A stretch of DNA of 64,000 nucleotides from Hyphomicrobium sp. LHD-15 (lineage in GTDB: Bacteria; Pseudomonadota; Alphaproteobacteria; Rhizobiales; Hyphomicrobiaceae), in the NCBI RefSeq assembly GCF_031157355.1, contig NZ_JAVIFT010000002.1:248001-312000 (forward strand), written 5' to 3'. The notes beneath the pieces were generated by a model that did not search any database, was not told the DNA's origin, and saw only the letters and a program-made list of their open reading frames with translations. Shown one piece after another: positions 19,712 through 29,072 of the stretch (within the stretch, counting starts at the first letter, position 1; every line of letters begins with the position of its first letter). The translations under genes were made by a program, and so were the position numbers.

Positions 19712-22174
19712 TCACGCTTTGGCGATCACAGGACGCAAGCGTCCGGCGATCGTCGCCGCGTCAGACGTTGAGGGATCGGTTGAGATATCTGACGCAACCG
19801 ATTCAATCGGCTCGGATTCGTCATTGTGTCTCTCTTGGTGTGTTGACCAAGGGGTACCGATCGAACGGAGTTCATTGGTCGCAGCCTCGGACGAAAGCGT
19901 AAGCTCGGAAAAATTTTTGGGCTCGGGTGCGATCTCGTTCAGAGCCTGGCCCAGGCGGCCGATCAGACCGCCGCTTTCGCCCGCAGTCTCGAGCGGAAGC
20001 GTCACGGTGGCGGTCTCGCGCTTCAGAATGACGTCGACGTGCGTACGCGGTGCAGCCGGTTCGGCGCCGCGCGGCGTCTGCTCGGATTTGGGCGGCAGCA
20101 CGTCCGCCTGGCGGCTCGGCGCGGTGTTGGAATTGGCCGGCTCCTGGATGCTCTCGTCGTCGTCGAACGCGCCGGCTGCGTTCAATTCAGCTTCCGCGCT
20201 CATGGCGTAGGGACCGAACACTTCGGAAGGGATGTGCGAGGCGGGCCTGCGGGACGGCGCGCGCGGCTGCGGGCGTTGTTCACTCCGGGTCGGCTCGGGC
20301 CGGGTGAACGCCGGCTCGGGGCGCGGCCGGATGGTCTGGAACGGGCTCGTTTCGCGTACGAGCGGTTCGAAGGCCGGTTCGGCGAATGTCGGACCGGCGA
20401 ACGGCGCCATCGCCGGGCGGAAGGTCGGCTCGGCCGGGCGCAGGAGATCGCGCTCGATGCGCCGGCGGTTTGCTTCCGCCTCCGCGCGCCGCGCGGCCCC
20501 CATGACGGCGCCGAGAATGAACTCGGACCAGGCGCCGTCGCGGAACTTATAGATGCGGAAGGCCTCAGAACCCGCAAACTTCGAGCCTTGCCTGGCGAGC
20601 TTCCTACGGACGACGCCGGGGAAGGGCGTCCAAGTGCGGCGGAAGATCTTGTCCTTCTCGAAGCTGGTGAACAGGTTGGCGAGAAGCTGGGCCTCCGTGC
20701 GCAGCTCCTCGCGCTCGGTCAAGCCGGCGTGGGGCGGTGCGTCGAGCGGGACGGCCACGTAATAGGCGCCGTGGACATCGAACACGACGTGGCGGAACAA
20801 CTCGAAGTTCTCGCGGATCTCGGGATCGCGATGGATGTCGTTGAAACGGGAGAGGATTTCGATCACGGGGCCGCGTTCGGCTTCGCGCATCTTGGGCACC
20901 AGCCCGTGCAGGCGGTGGGGGCTGCGGCCGATCGAGACCAGGAAGAGGCAAATGTCGACGAAGATGGCGACGGCGAGAGGCACATAATCTCGTTTCGAGA
21001 GCCCGCCTTCCTCGGTGGCGATGGCGGAGGGACCGGCCTCGACCGACTGCATCGCCTTCTTCTGCAGCTCGCGCAGCTCGTCGGCCGAGGGCGGAAGCTT
21101 GAATGCGAGAAGCCCATAGAAGGTCGTGGTGAGGCGGCGGAACGCCTCGATGGTGGCTTCCGATCCTTCGACGGCGGCGATCGTCGGCTTTTCGAGAACC
21201 GGCAGCTCGGCGATGGCGCGACCCGCCCCGCGGAGGGCCTGGCTCAGCTCGGCGTCCGGGCAGACGAAGCCGCCGTTCTTGGGGTCGCCAAAGGTCGTGC
21301 GGTTGGCGCGGTCCTCCAGATCCTGGCGCATCTGCTTCAACTGGGGATCAGTGCGCAGCGCGTTGAAGCTCGACACCGTCATGTCGAGCTTGCGGCTCAA
21401 CGCCTTCATGAACTCGTTGCGGGTGCCGGACTTGGGATCGACGATCGAGGCATCCTTGCTCGCGATCTTTGCGAGGTCGCCGTCGAGGGCCGCCATGTCG
21501 GCTTTGACGGCGGCGACGCGGCCGGCAACGAACTCGGAAGCGAAGCCGAAGCGGGCGGCGTCCTCGTCGCGCATGCGGCGGCGGGGGCCGTCGCCGGGTT
21601 TGCTGTTGGGGCAGGAGGTTCCCTTGGTACGCTCGGTCTCGGCCTTGTTGTGCGAGACGGCAGCGAGCTGGAGGAGGGTGGCGTTGAGCTGCTCGAGGCG
21701 CGTGGAGGCGCCGTTGAGCGAGCTTTGCACCGCTGTGACGGCCGATTCCGCCGAGCGTGAGCTTTCGGCGCGGCTTTCGAGCACCTTCCAGTAGAAGCCA
21801 AAGCCGAAACCGACCGAGATGATGCTGAGGAAGAGGTAGCCCGCGATGTAGGCGAGGCGCGTCAGGGTGCCGACGGGCGTGAACATCTGGTCGAGCAGCC
21901 AGACGATCATGGTCATCAGCATGGCGACCGAGAAGCCGATGATCAGCTTATGGATCAGCGGCAGGTCGCCCATGTTGGCTTCGATCAGCTCGAGCATGCC
22001 GACGTAGGTTGCGACCCACGAGAGCGTGCCAAGTCCGATGATCAGGACGAGCTTCTTGAGATCGCGTCCGGGTAATGGATCGGCTTCGCCATTGGCGGCG
22101 TCCGGGAGAAGCCCGAGCTTAAATGAGCGCGCGAAGAATTCGCGCGCGCGCCCCGTTTCCGGCGCGTACTCCAT
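19712..22174 (-). CDS. Large membrane protein with coiled-coil and disordered tail, unknown function
   Basis: An 820-residue protein. Membrane segments are seen at about 41-62, 75-95, 105-128 and 397-417. Between the third and fourth lies a long charged helical region (about 130-390) with heptad character, probably periplasmic coiled coil. After the fourth segment comes a globular cytoplasmic part (about 420-570; FELFRHVVFDVHGAYYVAVPLD). The last 250 residues are Pro/Ala/Glu-rich and probably disordered. The three-plus-one topology with a helical insert resembles DUF4407 proteins, but this is a topology comparison only. A degenerate palindrome lies 40 bases upstream of the start. Confidence 0.75.
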   Translation of the reverse strand: MEYAPETGRAREFFARSFKLGLLPDAANGEADPLPGRDLKKLVLIIGLGTLSWVATYVGMLELIEANMGDLPLIHKLIIGFSVAMLMTMIVWLLDQMFTPVGTLTRLAYIAGYLFLSIISVGFGFGFYWKVLESRAESSRSAESAVTAVQSSLNGASTRLEQLNATLLQLAAVSHNKAETERTKGTSCPNSKPGDGPRRRMRDEDAARFGFASEFVAGRVAAVKADMAALDGDLAKIASKDASIVDPKSGTRNEFMKALSRKLDMTVSSFNALRTDPQLKQMRQDLEDRANRTTFGDPKNGGFVCPDAELSQALRGAGRAIAELPVLEKPTIAAVEGSEATIEAFRRLTTTFYGLLAFKLPPSADELRELQKKAMQSVEAGPSAIATEEGGLSKRDYVPLAVAIFVDICLFLVSIGRSPHRLHGLVPKMREAERGPVIEILSRFNDIHRDPEIRENFELFRHVVFDVHGAYYVAVPLDAPPHAGLTEREELRTEAQLLANLFTSFEKDKIFRRTWTPFPGVVRRKLARQGSKFAGSEAFRIYKFRDGAWSEFILGAVMGAARRAEAEANRRRIERDLLRPAEPTFRPAMAPFAGPTFAEPAFEPLVRETSPFQTIRPRPEPAFTRPEPTRSEQRPQPRAPSRRPASHIPSEVFGPYAMSAEAELNAAGAFDDDESIQEPANSNTAPSRQADVLPPKSEQTPRGAEPAAPRTHVDVILKRETATVTLPLETAGESGGLIGRLGQALNEIAPEPKNFSELTLSSEAATNELRSIGTPWSTHQERHNDESEPIESVASDISTDPSTSDAATIAGRLRPVIAKA

Positions 22175-22213
22175 GGGTGTCGACCTATTCCAGAGGCTTG
22201 CGGGGAGTTTGCT

Positions 22214-22266
22214 GAGACCTGTTCTTCACGCTTCGGACGGATGTCGTCCGAGGCGGGAGCGGTCTC
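22214..22266. repeat. Intergenic palindrome, degenerate copy of the TTCGGAC family
   Basis: Outer arms GAGACC / GGTCTC and inner arms CGCTTCGGAC / GTCCGAGGCG around the loop GGATGTC. It shares the left-arm core TTCACGCTTCGGAC with the copies at 30321-30430 and 48471-48540. The right arm has drifted but pairing is largely kept. Confidence 0.7.
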
Positions 22267-22442
22267 TAGAGCCCTCTTTGCAAGCGCAATACGCGATAGT
22301 GCCGATCAACCCCCGGCCTGTCGTGATCCAGGATCTTCAGTAAGGGTAGTTTTTGTCGCGAGTGCGGCTGAGACGTGTTGCAGCGTGGGCAACAGGCAGC
22401 GGGCAACGGGCAGGAAGTGGCAATCGGACCTGCCGGATTTGG

Positions 22443-22475
22443 CGTGTCTGGACACCGGCCTTCGCCGGTGTGACG
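22443..22475 (-). repeat. REP-like unit, copy 1
   Basis: A 33-base unit with an 8-bp perfect stem ACACCGGC / GCCGGTGT and a four-base loop. Read on the minus strand it matches the unit at 22509-22541 in the frame CGTCA..CCG.CGAAGG.CGG..TCCAGACA. Confidence 0.8.
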
Positions 22476-22508
22476 AACAAGAGGATGCGATCGGCTGCCC
22501 AATACCAA

Positions 22509-22541
22509 CGTCATCCCGACGAAGGTCGGGATCCAGACATG
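22509..22541 (+). repeat. REP-like unit, copy 2
   Basis: A 33-base unit with an 8-bp perfect stem ATCCCGAC / GTCGGGAT and loop GAAG. It is inverted relative to the copy 33 bases away, giving a BIME-like pair downstream of phoB. Stem bases differ between the copies at positions that pair, so both keep a perfect stem. Confidence 0.8.
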
Positions 22542-22612
22542 TTCGTAAGGGGCGCGGCAGTGAAGTGGAGCTGCCCTGCTGCTTTGTCCGGGGTTGCGTG
22601 TCGCTTGCCGGC

Positions 22613-23308
22613 TCAGGCGCCGTTGCGTTCGCCGAACACGTAGCCGGAGCCGCGAACGGTGCGGATCGGATCGCGTTCCTTGCCACGGATGAGCGCCTTG
22701 CGCAGGCGGCCGACGTGCACATCTACCGTGCGTTCGTCGACGTAGGCATCGCGACCCCAGACGCCGTCGAGAAGCTGGGAGCGCGACAGGACCCGGCCCG
22801 GGCTTTCCATCAGGAATTCCAGAAGGCGGAATTCGGTCGGGCCGAGATGCACCTCGCGCAGGCCGCGGGTGACCTTGTGGGCCGGTCGGTCGAGTTCGAT
22901 GTCGGCAAAGCGGAGGACGTCGGCGAGGCGGTCCGGTGAAGACCGGCGCAGGATCGCCTTGACGCGTGCCATCAGCTCGGGAAGCGAGAACGGCTTCACG
23001 ACATAGTCGTCCGCGCCGGTCGAGAGACCGCGAATGCGGTCTCCCTCTTCGCCGCGGGCGGTCAGCATGACGATCGGAATGGACTTGGTTTCCATCCGGG
23101 CGCGCATGCGCCGGCAGATCTCGATGCCGGATACGCCGGGAAGCATCCAATCGAGCACCAAAAGGTCGGGCTTCTCCTCGGCGACGAGGATCTCGGCTTC
23201 TTCGCCATTCTCAGCGTGGGCGACACGGAATCCCTCCGCCTCGAGATTGTATCGCAACATCTCGGCGAGGGGCGCTTCGTCCTCAATCAGAAGAATTTTA
23301 GCCGTCAT
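22613..23308 (-). CDS. phoB: Phosphate regulon response regulator PhoB
   Basis: DNA-binding regulator of the phosphate-starvation response. The 231-residue protein has a receiver domain with acidic pocket ED (10-11), phospho-acceptor D53 in VLDWMLPG, T83 and K105 in VVKPFS. The OmpR-type winged-helix domain follows (about 130-230) with LGPTEFRLLEFLMESPGRVLSRSQLLD. It closes the pst operon, 32 bases after phoU. The cognate kinase phoR is not in the window. Confidence 0.96.
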   Translation of the reverse strand: MTAKILLIEDEAPLAEMLRYNLEAEGFRVAHAENGEEAEILVAEEKPDLLVLDWMLPGVSGIEICRRMRARMETKSIPIVMLTARGEEGDRIRGLSTGADDYVVKPFSLPELMARVKAILRRSSPDRLADVLRFADIELDRPAHKVTRGLREVHLGPTEFRLLEFLMESPGRVLSRSQLLDGVWGRDAYVDERTVDVHVGRLRKALIRGKERDPIRTVRGSGYVFGERNGA

Positions 23309-23340
23309 CTTTTCATGCTCATTTCAAAAAACGCGCGCAC

Positions 23341-24051
23341 TCAGCTTTTCGAGAACAGAGTGGAGCTGGTGTCGTCGCCCTTCGGGCGATCGTCAGTGAT
23401 GTTGACGCCACGCACCAGGAAGTGAACCGTCTCGGCGATGTTGGTGGTGTGATCGCCGACGCGCTCGATGTTCTTGGCGCCGAACAGGAGGTGCGTGGAC
23501 AGGCCGATGTTGCGCGGGTCTTCCATCATGTAGGTCAGAAGCTCGCGGAACAGCGAATTGTACATGGAGTCGATGTTCTCATCGTCGCGCCAGACGGCGA
23601 GCGCGCGATCGGCGTCGCGGGCGGCGTAGGCGTCGAGAACCTGCTTAAGCTGGGCCAACGCCAGTTCGCCCATGTGGCGCATGCCGGTCATTAAGGGCTT
23701 CGGGTGCGATTCATGAGCGATCGCGAGTGCGCGCTTGGCGATGTTCTTGGCGAGATCGCCGATGCGCTCGAGGTCGCCGGTGATGCGCAGCGCCGCCATC
23801 ACGTGACGAAGGTCGTTGGCGAGCGGCTGGCGGCGGGCGATCATCGAGATCACCTGCTCTTCGATTTCGCGCTCGAGCTGGTCGATCTGCTTGTCGTTGC
23901 GAACAACCTGTTCGGCGAGCTTCGGGTCGCGGCGTTCGAGGGCGTCGAAAGCGTGGCCGAGGATGTGCTCGGCAAGGCCGCCCATCTGCGCGATCTTCTT
24001 GTCGAGGAGGGCAAGCTCTTCCTCGTAGGATTTTACGATATGCTCGTTCAT
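23341..24051 (-). CDS. phoU: Phosphate transport regulator PhoU
   Basis: Cytoplasmic three-helix-bundle protein that links PstSCAB to PhoR and lowers phosphate uptake when phosphate is plentiful. The 236-residue product has two PhoU repeats with the acidic metal-site pattern (DLERIGDLAKNIAKRA in repeat 1 and NIERVGDHTTNIAETV in repeat 2). The start at 24051 (MNEHIVKSYEEEL) has AGGAG six bases upstream. The frame stays open upstream to an ATG at 24168 that also has a fair ribosome site, which would add 39 residues. That extension has no counterpart that I know of. Confidence 0.94.
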   Translation of the reverse strand: MNEHIVKSYEEELALLDKKIAQMGGLAEHILGHAFDALERRDPKLAEQVVRNDKQIDQLEREIEEQVISMIARRQPLANDLRHVMAALRITGDLERIGDLAKNIAKRALAIAHESHPKPLMTGMRHMGELALAQLKQVLDAYAARDADRALAVWRDDENIDSMYNSLFRELLTYMMEDPRNIGLSTHLLFGAKNIERVGDHTTNIAETVHFLVRGVNITDDRPKGDDTSSTLFSKS

Positions 24052-24196
24052 AGGGTCTCCTTTGGGCCTTGCGGCCGGGGCAGCGGTAGACGCAGTCACA
24101 GGCACTTCCCGACGCGGGGAAAGCCACGGCATGAAGCCGGTCAGTAGCGACTTTCGCGCGGTGGTCATTGTGTGCGTTCCTAGCGTGTGTGACGCA

Positions 24197-25015
24197 TCAG
24201 CCGAAGCGGCCGGTGATGTAATCCTGGGTGCGCTGATCGTTCGGGTTGGTGAAGATGTCGTTGGTCGCGCCTTCTTCCACAAGGACACCGAGGTGGAAGA
24301 ACGCGGTCCGCTGGGATACGCGCGCGGCCTGCTGCATCGAGTGAGTGACGATGATGATGCAGAAGTTCTGCTTCAGCTCGTCGATCAGTTCTTCGACCTT
24401 CGCCGTTGCGATCGGATCCAAAGCCGAGCAGGGCTCGTCCATCAGGATGACTTCCGGGCTCACGGCGACGGCGCGGGCAATGCAAAGGCGCTGCTGCTGA
24501 CCGCCGGAGAGGCCGGTGCCGGGATCGTTCAAGCGATCCTTCACTTCCTTCCAGAGCGCGGCTCTCTGAAGGCTGGTCTCGACGATGTGATCGAGTTCGG
24601 CCTTCGAGCCCGCAAGGCCGTGAATGCGCGGGCCGTAAGCGACGTTCTCGTAGATGGACTTCGGGAACGGGTTCGGCTTCTGGAACACCATGCCGACGCG
24701 CGCGCGGAGCTGCACGACGTCGAGGGACGGATCGTAGATGTCCTCGTCCTCGATGGTGATCTTGCCGGTGACGCGGCAGATCGGGATGGTGTCATTCATG
24801 CGGTTGATGCAGCGCAGGAACGTGGACTTTCCGCAGCCGGACGGGCCGATGAACGCCATGACGCCGCGATCGGGAATGTTGACGGTCACGTCGAACAGCG
24901 CGCGCTTCTCGCCGTAATAGACGCTGACATCCTTGGCGGCGACCTTGTGGGGGTTCAATGCGCCCCCGAGCTTGGTCGCGCCCTGTTGCAACTCGTTGGT
25001 TTGTACGTTCAGCAT
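24197..25015 (-). CDS. pstB: Phosphate ABC transporter ATP-binding protein
   Basis: ATPase of the high-affinity phosphate importer. The 272-residue product has Walker [10 protein letters not shown] (57-65), signature LSGGQQQR (169-176), Walker B VILMDEP with D193-E194, and the switch histidine in VTHSMQQ. The start at 25015 ([12 protein letters not shown]) is taken as family-like; open codons upstream overlap pstA. It follows pstA by 26 bases. Confidence 0.96.
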   Translation of the reverse strand: MLNVQTNELQQGATKLGGALNPHKVAAKDVSVYYGEKRALFDVTVNIPDRGVMAFIGPSGCGKSTFLRCINRMNDTIPICRVTGKITIEDEDIYDPSLDVVQLRARVGMVFQKPNPFPKSIYENVAYGPRIHGLAGSKAELDHIVETSLQRAALWKEVKDRLNDPGTGLSGGQQQRLCIARAVAVSPEVILMDEPCSALDPIATAKVEELIDELKQNFCIIIVTHSMQQAARVSQRTAFFHLGVLVEEGATNDIFTNPNDQRTQDYITGRFG

Positions 25016-25041
25016 TTCAGGCTCCAACTTTGAAAGGGGTG

Positions 25042-26364
25042 CTACCAGCGACGCTCGTAACGGCGACGCAGAATGACGGCGGTGACGTTCATGCACACGA
25101 GGAAGGCCAGCAGGATCAGCGTGGCGCCGGCCGTGCGCTCGACGAAGCCGCGTTCGGCGGCCGTGGCCCACATGTAGATCTGAACCGGAAGCGCGGTTGC
25201 CGAGTCGAGCGGGGTGGTCGGGAAGTCGACGACGAAGGCGACCATGCCGATCATCAAGAGAGGCGCGGTTTCACCCAAGGCCTTGGCTAGGCCGATGATG
25301 GTGCCGGTGAGGATGCCGGGAACCGCCAACGGCAGGACGTGGTGGGTGATCGACTGCATCTTCGAGGCGCCGACGCCGAGGGCCGCTTCGCGGATCGACG
25401 GAGGAACAGCGGCAACGGCCGCGCGCGTCGCGATGATGATCGTGGGCAGCGTCATGAGCGCCAGCACCAAGCCGCCGACAAGAGCGGCCGAGCGCGGGAT
25501 GCCCATGAAGTTGATGAAGATCGCGAGGCCAAGGAGACCGAACACGATCGACGGGACGGCCGCGAGGTTGTTGATGTTGACCTCGATGGTGTCCGTCAGC
25601 AGGTTCTTCGGTGCGAACTCTTCGAGATAGACGGCCGCGGCGACGCCGAGCGGGACGGCAATCAGAAGAACGATCGCCATCATGTAGAGCGAGCCGACGA
25701 GCGCGACGCCGACGCCAGCGGATTCAGGCTTGCTCGATGCGCCATACGTGAAGAGACCGGTGTTGAAGTGCTTGCCGAGAAGGCCGGCTTCGGCGGCCTT
25801 GTCGAGCCAGCCGAGCTGCTTGTCCGAGAGCTGCCGGCGATTTTCGGGAACGGAGCGGTCGAAGTGGCCCTTCATCAGGGTATCGACGTTGCCGTGCGCG
25901 AGAAGGCTCAGCTGAACCGACTTGCCGATGACTGTGGGATCGGCTTCGACGGTCTTGCGGATCTGGACGTCGGCATTCTGCGACAGCAGCTGAGAGGCGG
26001 CGCGCGCGTCAGCCTTGTTGGCAGGATCGACGCCAAGCGCCTGGAACAACGCGCGGTTGGCAAGCTTGGTATAATCCGCCATCCGGATATCGGTTTCCGA
26101 CGGAGGTGTCGTCGATCCGAAGGCGCTCGGGTCCAGATGGACGTCGAGCGTGAACGCCGACTGAAGGAACGCGGAGTAGCCACGCACCATGATCGTCGAG
26201 AAGAGCGCCACGAGAAACGTCAAGCCGAACAGGATCGCGGCAACGCCATAAGCGCGGAAGCGTCGTTCAGCGGCGTAACGGCGTGCAATACGCGCCTTCA
26301 TGGCTTGCTTCGAGCGGGGAGAGTCCAGGGCTTCAGTTGCCATAGGGGCTGTGTCCACAGTCAT
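25042..26364 (-). CDS. pstA: Phosphate ABC transporter permease PstA (long form)
   Basis: Inner-membrane permease subunit. The 440-residue product is longer than E. coli PstA (about 296): after the first membrane segment (about 40-62) an extra, probably periplasmic, domain of some 170 residues precedes the five-segment permease core. The core has the EAA loop [25 protein letters not shown] that contacts PstB. The start codon overlaps the pstC stop (TAATG), so translation is coupled. Long PstA and PstC occur commonly in alphaproteobacteria. Confidence 0.95.
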   Translation of the reverse strand: MTVDTAPMATEALDSPRSKQAMKARIARRYAAERRFRAYGVAAILFGLTFLVALFSTIMVRGYSAFLQSAFTLDVHLDPSAFGSTTPPSETDIRMADYTKLANRALFQALGVDPANKADARAASQLLSQNADVQIRKTVEADPTVIGKSVQLSLLAHGNVDTLMKGHFDRSVPENRRQLSDKQLGWLDKAAEAGLLGKHFNTGLFTYGASSKPESAGVGVALVGSLYMMAIVLLIAVPLGVAAAVYLEEFAPKNLLTDTIEVNINNLAAVPSIVFGLLGLAIFINFMGIPRSAALVGGLVLALMTLPTIIIATRAAVAAVPPSIREAALGVGASKMQSITHHVLPLAVPGILTGTIIGLAKALGETAPLLMIGMVAFVVDFPTTPLDSATALPVQIYMWATAAERGFVERTAGATLILLAFLVCMNVTAVILRRRYERRW

Positions 26365-27827
26365 TATTCGTACTGCTCCCTATACTTGCGCACGATGTAG
26401 AGCGCGTAAATGTTGAGTGCGAGCGTGAAGACGAAGAGCGTGAGGCCGAGCGCGAAGGCGACGAGCGTCTGAGGCGAGTTGAACTCGAGGTCGCCGGTCA
26501 GCTGGCTCACGATTTTCACGGTGATGGTGGTCACCGGCTCGAACGGGTTGAGCGTCAGGTTGGGTGCGATGCCCGCCGCGAGAACGACGATCATCGTTTC
26601 GCCGATGGCACGTGAAGCGGCGAGAAGGATCGCGCCGACGATGCCCGGCAGCGCGGCTGGAAGAATAACGCGCTTGATGGTTTCGGATTGCGTCGCGCCG
26701 AGCCCGTAAGAGCCCTCCCGCAACGATTGCGGCACCGCGTTGATGATGTCGTCGGAGAGCGACGACACGAACGGGATCAGCATTACGCCCATGATCAGGC
26801 CAGCGGTCAGCACGCTCGTTGCCGAGATCGAGAGGCCGACGTGGGCGCCGAGATCGCGGAGCAGCGGACCGAAGGTGATCAGCGCGAAGAAGCCGTAGAC
26901 GATGGTCGGGATGCCGGCCAGAATTTCGAGAAGCGGCTTGGCCGTCATGCGGACGCCTCTCGAAGCGTACTCCGACATGTAGACGGCGCTGAAAAGGCCA
27001 ACGGGGACCGCAACCAGGAGCGCGACGATCGAGATGTAGAGCGTGCCCCAGAGTAGAGGAAGCAAGCCGAACTCGCCGCCTCCGCCGCTGCCGGAGCCGG
27101 CGGACGAGAAGCGCGGATCCCAGACGGTGCCAAACAGGAAGTTCTGGATCGGCACGATCGAGAAGAAGTGGATGCTCTCGAACAGCATCGAAAGCACGAT
27201 GCCGAGCGTGGTCAGGATCGCAACCATCGAGCAGCCAAGCAGGCCGGCGAGGGCGACCGTTTCGACGGCGTTGCGAGAGCGCAGCTTGGGGCTCACCTGG
27301 AAAAGAGCGAAGGCGAGGCCAAGCGCGGCCAGGCCGATCGATGACAGGGTGAGCAGGAGCTGGCTCGAATTCTTGAGGGTCAGCTGATAGCGGGCGGCGT
27401 CGACTGCGAAAGGCTCGGGGGTGACGGCAAGCGGAGCGCCCTTGCTCATCAGCAGCGCCTTGACGTCGGTCGCCGGGTCGGCGGTTTTGTCGAGGTCCTC
27501 AGGAGACAGCTTCGAGAGGCCGTTCTCGATCATGCGCACCGTCGACATGGTCAGCGCGCGAGCCTGTTCGGGACCGTTCTGAATATTTTCCGGGAGTTTT
27601 GCGGTGACCAAGGAAGAAACCGCGATCGGGGACAGCACGTTCCAGACGATGATCAGGAACACCGCAGGGAGCGTCGTCCACAGAAGGACGTAAGCGCCGT
27701 AGTAGCCGGGCCGGGAATGAAGGGCGGAGGTCTTTCCGCCAACGGATGCGCGTGCGCGCCAGTTGCCCAAAAACCACCCGACGATGCCGAGGGCGATCAC
27801 GATTAAAAACAAGAGAGACGTCGACAC
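26364..27827 (-). CDS. pstC: Phosphate ABC transporter permease PstC (long form)
   Basis: Partner permease of PstA. The 487-residue product also carries an extended N-terminal half: segments at about 3-20 and 45-68, a soluble stretch, more membrane segments, then the permease core with EAA loop LREGSYGLGATQSETIKRV. The start is set at the GTG at 27827, with GAGG upstream at 27839-27842; the open codons before it are Arg-rich and implausible. It is separated from pstS by 171 bases that contain a hairpin. Confidence 0.94.
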   Translation of the reverse strand: MSTSLLFLIVIALGIVGWFLGNWRARASVGGKTSALHSRPGYYGAYVLLWTTLPAVFLIIVWNVLSPIAVSSLVTAKLPENIQNGPEQARALTMSTVRMIENGLSKLSPEDLDKTADPATDVKALLMSKGAPLAVTPEPFAVDAARYQLTLKNSSQLLLTLSSIGLAALGLAFALFQVSPKLRSRNAVETVALAGLLGCSMVAILTTLGIVLSMLFESIHFFSIVPIQNFLFGTVWDPRFSSAGSGSGGGGEFGLLPLLWGTLYISIVALLVAVPVGLFSAVYMSEYASRGVRMTAKPLLEILAGIPTIVYGFFALITFGPLLRDLGAHVGLSISATSVLTAGLIMGVMLIPFVSSLSDDIINAVPQSLREGSYGLGATQSETIKRVILPAALPGIVGAILLAASRAIGETMIVVLAAGIAPNLTLNPFEPVTTITVKIVSQLTGDLEFNSPQTLVAFALGLTLFVFTLALNIYALYIVRKYREQYE

Positions 27828-27910
27828 GGGGTTTTTTCCTCGCTCGCAACGGCGGTTTGGTCGGTTCCTTCGGCTCTTTCGGCGGTTCACCGGGATCCGA
27901 AAGATAACGA

Positions 27911-27950
27911 AGAGGGAGAGCGGCAAAACGTGGCCGGCTCCCCCTCCTCA
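27911..27950 (-). promoter_or_regulatory. Hairpin between pstS and pstC
   Basis: On the minus strand GAGGGGGAGC pairs with GCTCTCCCTC (one G-U pair) around a loop of about 15-20 bases. It lacks a long T run. It could act as a partial terminator or as a 3' stabiliser that keeps pstS expressed above the permease genes. Confidence 0.5.
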
Positions 27951-27998
27951 ACTCCTGTAGCGTCAGCAACTCAGAGCATCAAAGGCGAGGCTGGCGCC

Positions 27999-29072
27999 TT
28001 ACTTTGCTGCGGTCGCCAGCGTCTTGCCGGACTTCACGAGCTCCTGGACTTCCTTGCGCTCTGCGTCGGGGAGCGGCACGAGGCCGTATTCGACGAGCGG
28101 GCCGTCAGCCGAGAGAACCTTGTCGCTGGTGAAGAATTCCACGTACTCCTTGAGGCCGGGAACCACGCCGAGATGAGCCTTCTTCACATAGAAGAAGAGC
28201 GGACGGGAAACCGGATACTTGCCGGAGGCAACGGTCTCGAGCGAGGGCTCGACGCCGCTGATGCTGGCAACCTTCAGCTTGTCCTTGTTGTTCTCGTAGA
28301 ACGAGAGACCGAACACGCCGACGCCCTGCTTGTTGCTCTCGATGCGAGCCAGCGTCTCGGTGTAGTCGCCGTCGATGTCAACTGCAGCGCCGTCCTTGCG
28401 GACCTTGACGGCAGCCTTGTCGGCGTTCTTCTTCTTCTCGGCGTCGTCCTTACCTTCGGCCTTGGCGAGGAGCAGCTTGTCAGCGCCCGTTGCCTTGGCA
28501 CCGGCGTGCAGGATCTTCTCCTCGAAGACTTCGCGCGTGCCGTGCTTCTCGCCCGGGATGAAGGCGACGATCGGCCACTCGGGGAGAGCCGGGTTCACTT
28601 CCTTCCAGGTCTTCGCCGTGTTGGCGACGAGTGCGCCGTCCTTCGGCACTTCAGCGGCGAGAGCCAGGTAGAGATCCTTGGGCTCGATCTTCCATTCGCC
28701 GGCGCCAGCGTCAACGGCGAACACGATGCCGTCGTAGCCGAACTTCACTTCGACTATGTCGTTCACGCCGTTCTTGGCGCAATCGGCAATTTCGGTGTCC
28801 TTGATCTTGCGCGAGGAGTTGGCGACGTCGATCTTGTCCTCGCCCACGCCGGCGCAGAACTGCTTGATGCCAGCGCCCGAACCGCCCGACTCGATGATCG
28901 GGGTCTTGAGGTTGCCGAAGGCCTTGCCGAACTGCTCGGCAACGATGTTGGCGTAAGGCAGAACCGTCGAGGATCCTGCAACCTTGACCTGGTCGCGTGC
29001 CAAAGCCGCACAGGCAAACGCGCCCATACCGACGGCGGTAGCCGCGGTGATGGCGATGAACTTGCTGTTCAC
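27999..29072 (-). CDS. pstS: Phosphate ABC transporter substrate-binding protein
   Basis: Periplasmic phosphate-binding protein and first gene of the pst operon. A signal peptide covers about 25 residues (cleavage near ALA-RD); there is no lipobox. Phosphate-contact motifs are visible: VAGSSTVLP near the mature N-terminus and the ESGGSGAGIKQF loop, plus ANSSRKIK. The GTG at 29072 has GGAG six bases upstream and is preferred; the in-frame ATG at 29084 lacks a good ribosome site. A candidate Pho box lies about 100 bases upstream. Confidence 0.94.
   Translation of the reverse strand: MNSKFIAITAATAVGMGAFACAALARDQVKVAGSSTVLPYANIVAEQFGKAFGNLKTPIIESGGSGAGIKQFCAGVGEDKIDVANSSRKIKDTEIADCAKNGVNDIVEVKFGYDGIVFAVDAGAGEWKIEPKDLYLALAAEVPKDGALVANTAKTWKEVNPALPEWPIVAFIPGEKHGTREVFEEKILHAGAKATGADKLLLAKAEGKDDAEKKKNADKAAVKVRKDGAAVDIDGDYTETLARIESNKQGVGVFGLSFYENNKDKLKVASISGVEPSLETVASGKYPVSRPLFFYVKKAHLGVVPGLKEYVEFFTSDKVLSADGPLVEYGLVPLPDAERKEVQELVKSGKTLATAAK

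Larger units (their letters stand above)
22175..22612. other. Intergenic region between the 820-aa gene and phoB
   Basis: No gene is visible. It holds one imperfect palindrome at 22214-22266 and a pair of inverted REP-like units at 22443-22541, listed separately. The rest is unremarkable. Confidence 0.6.
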
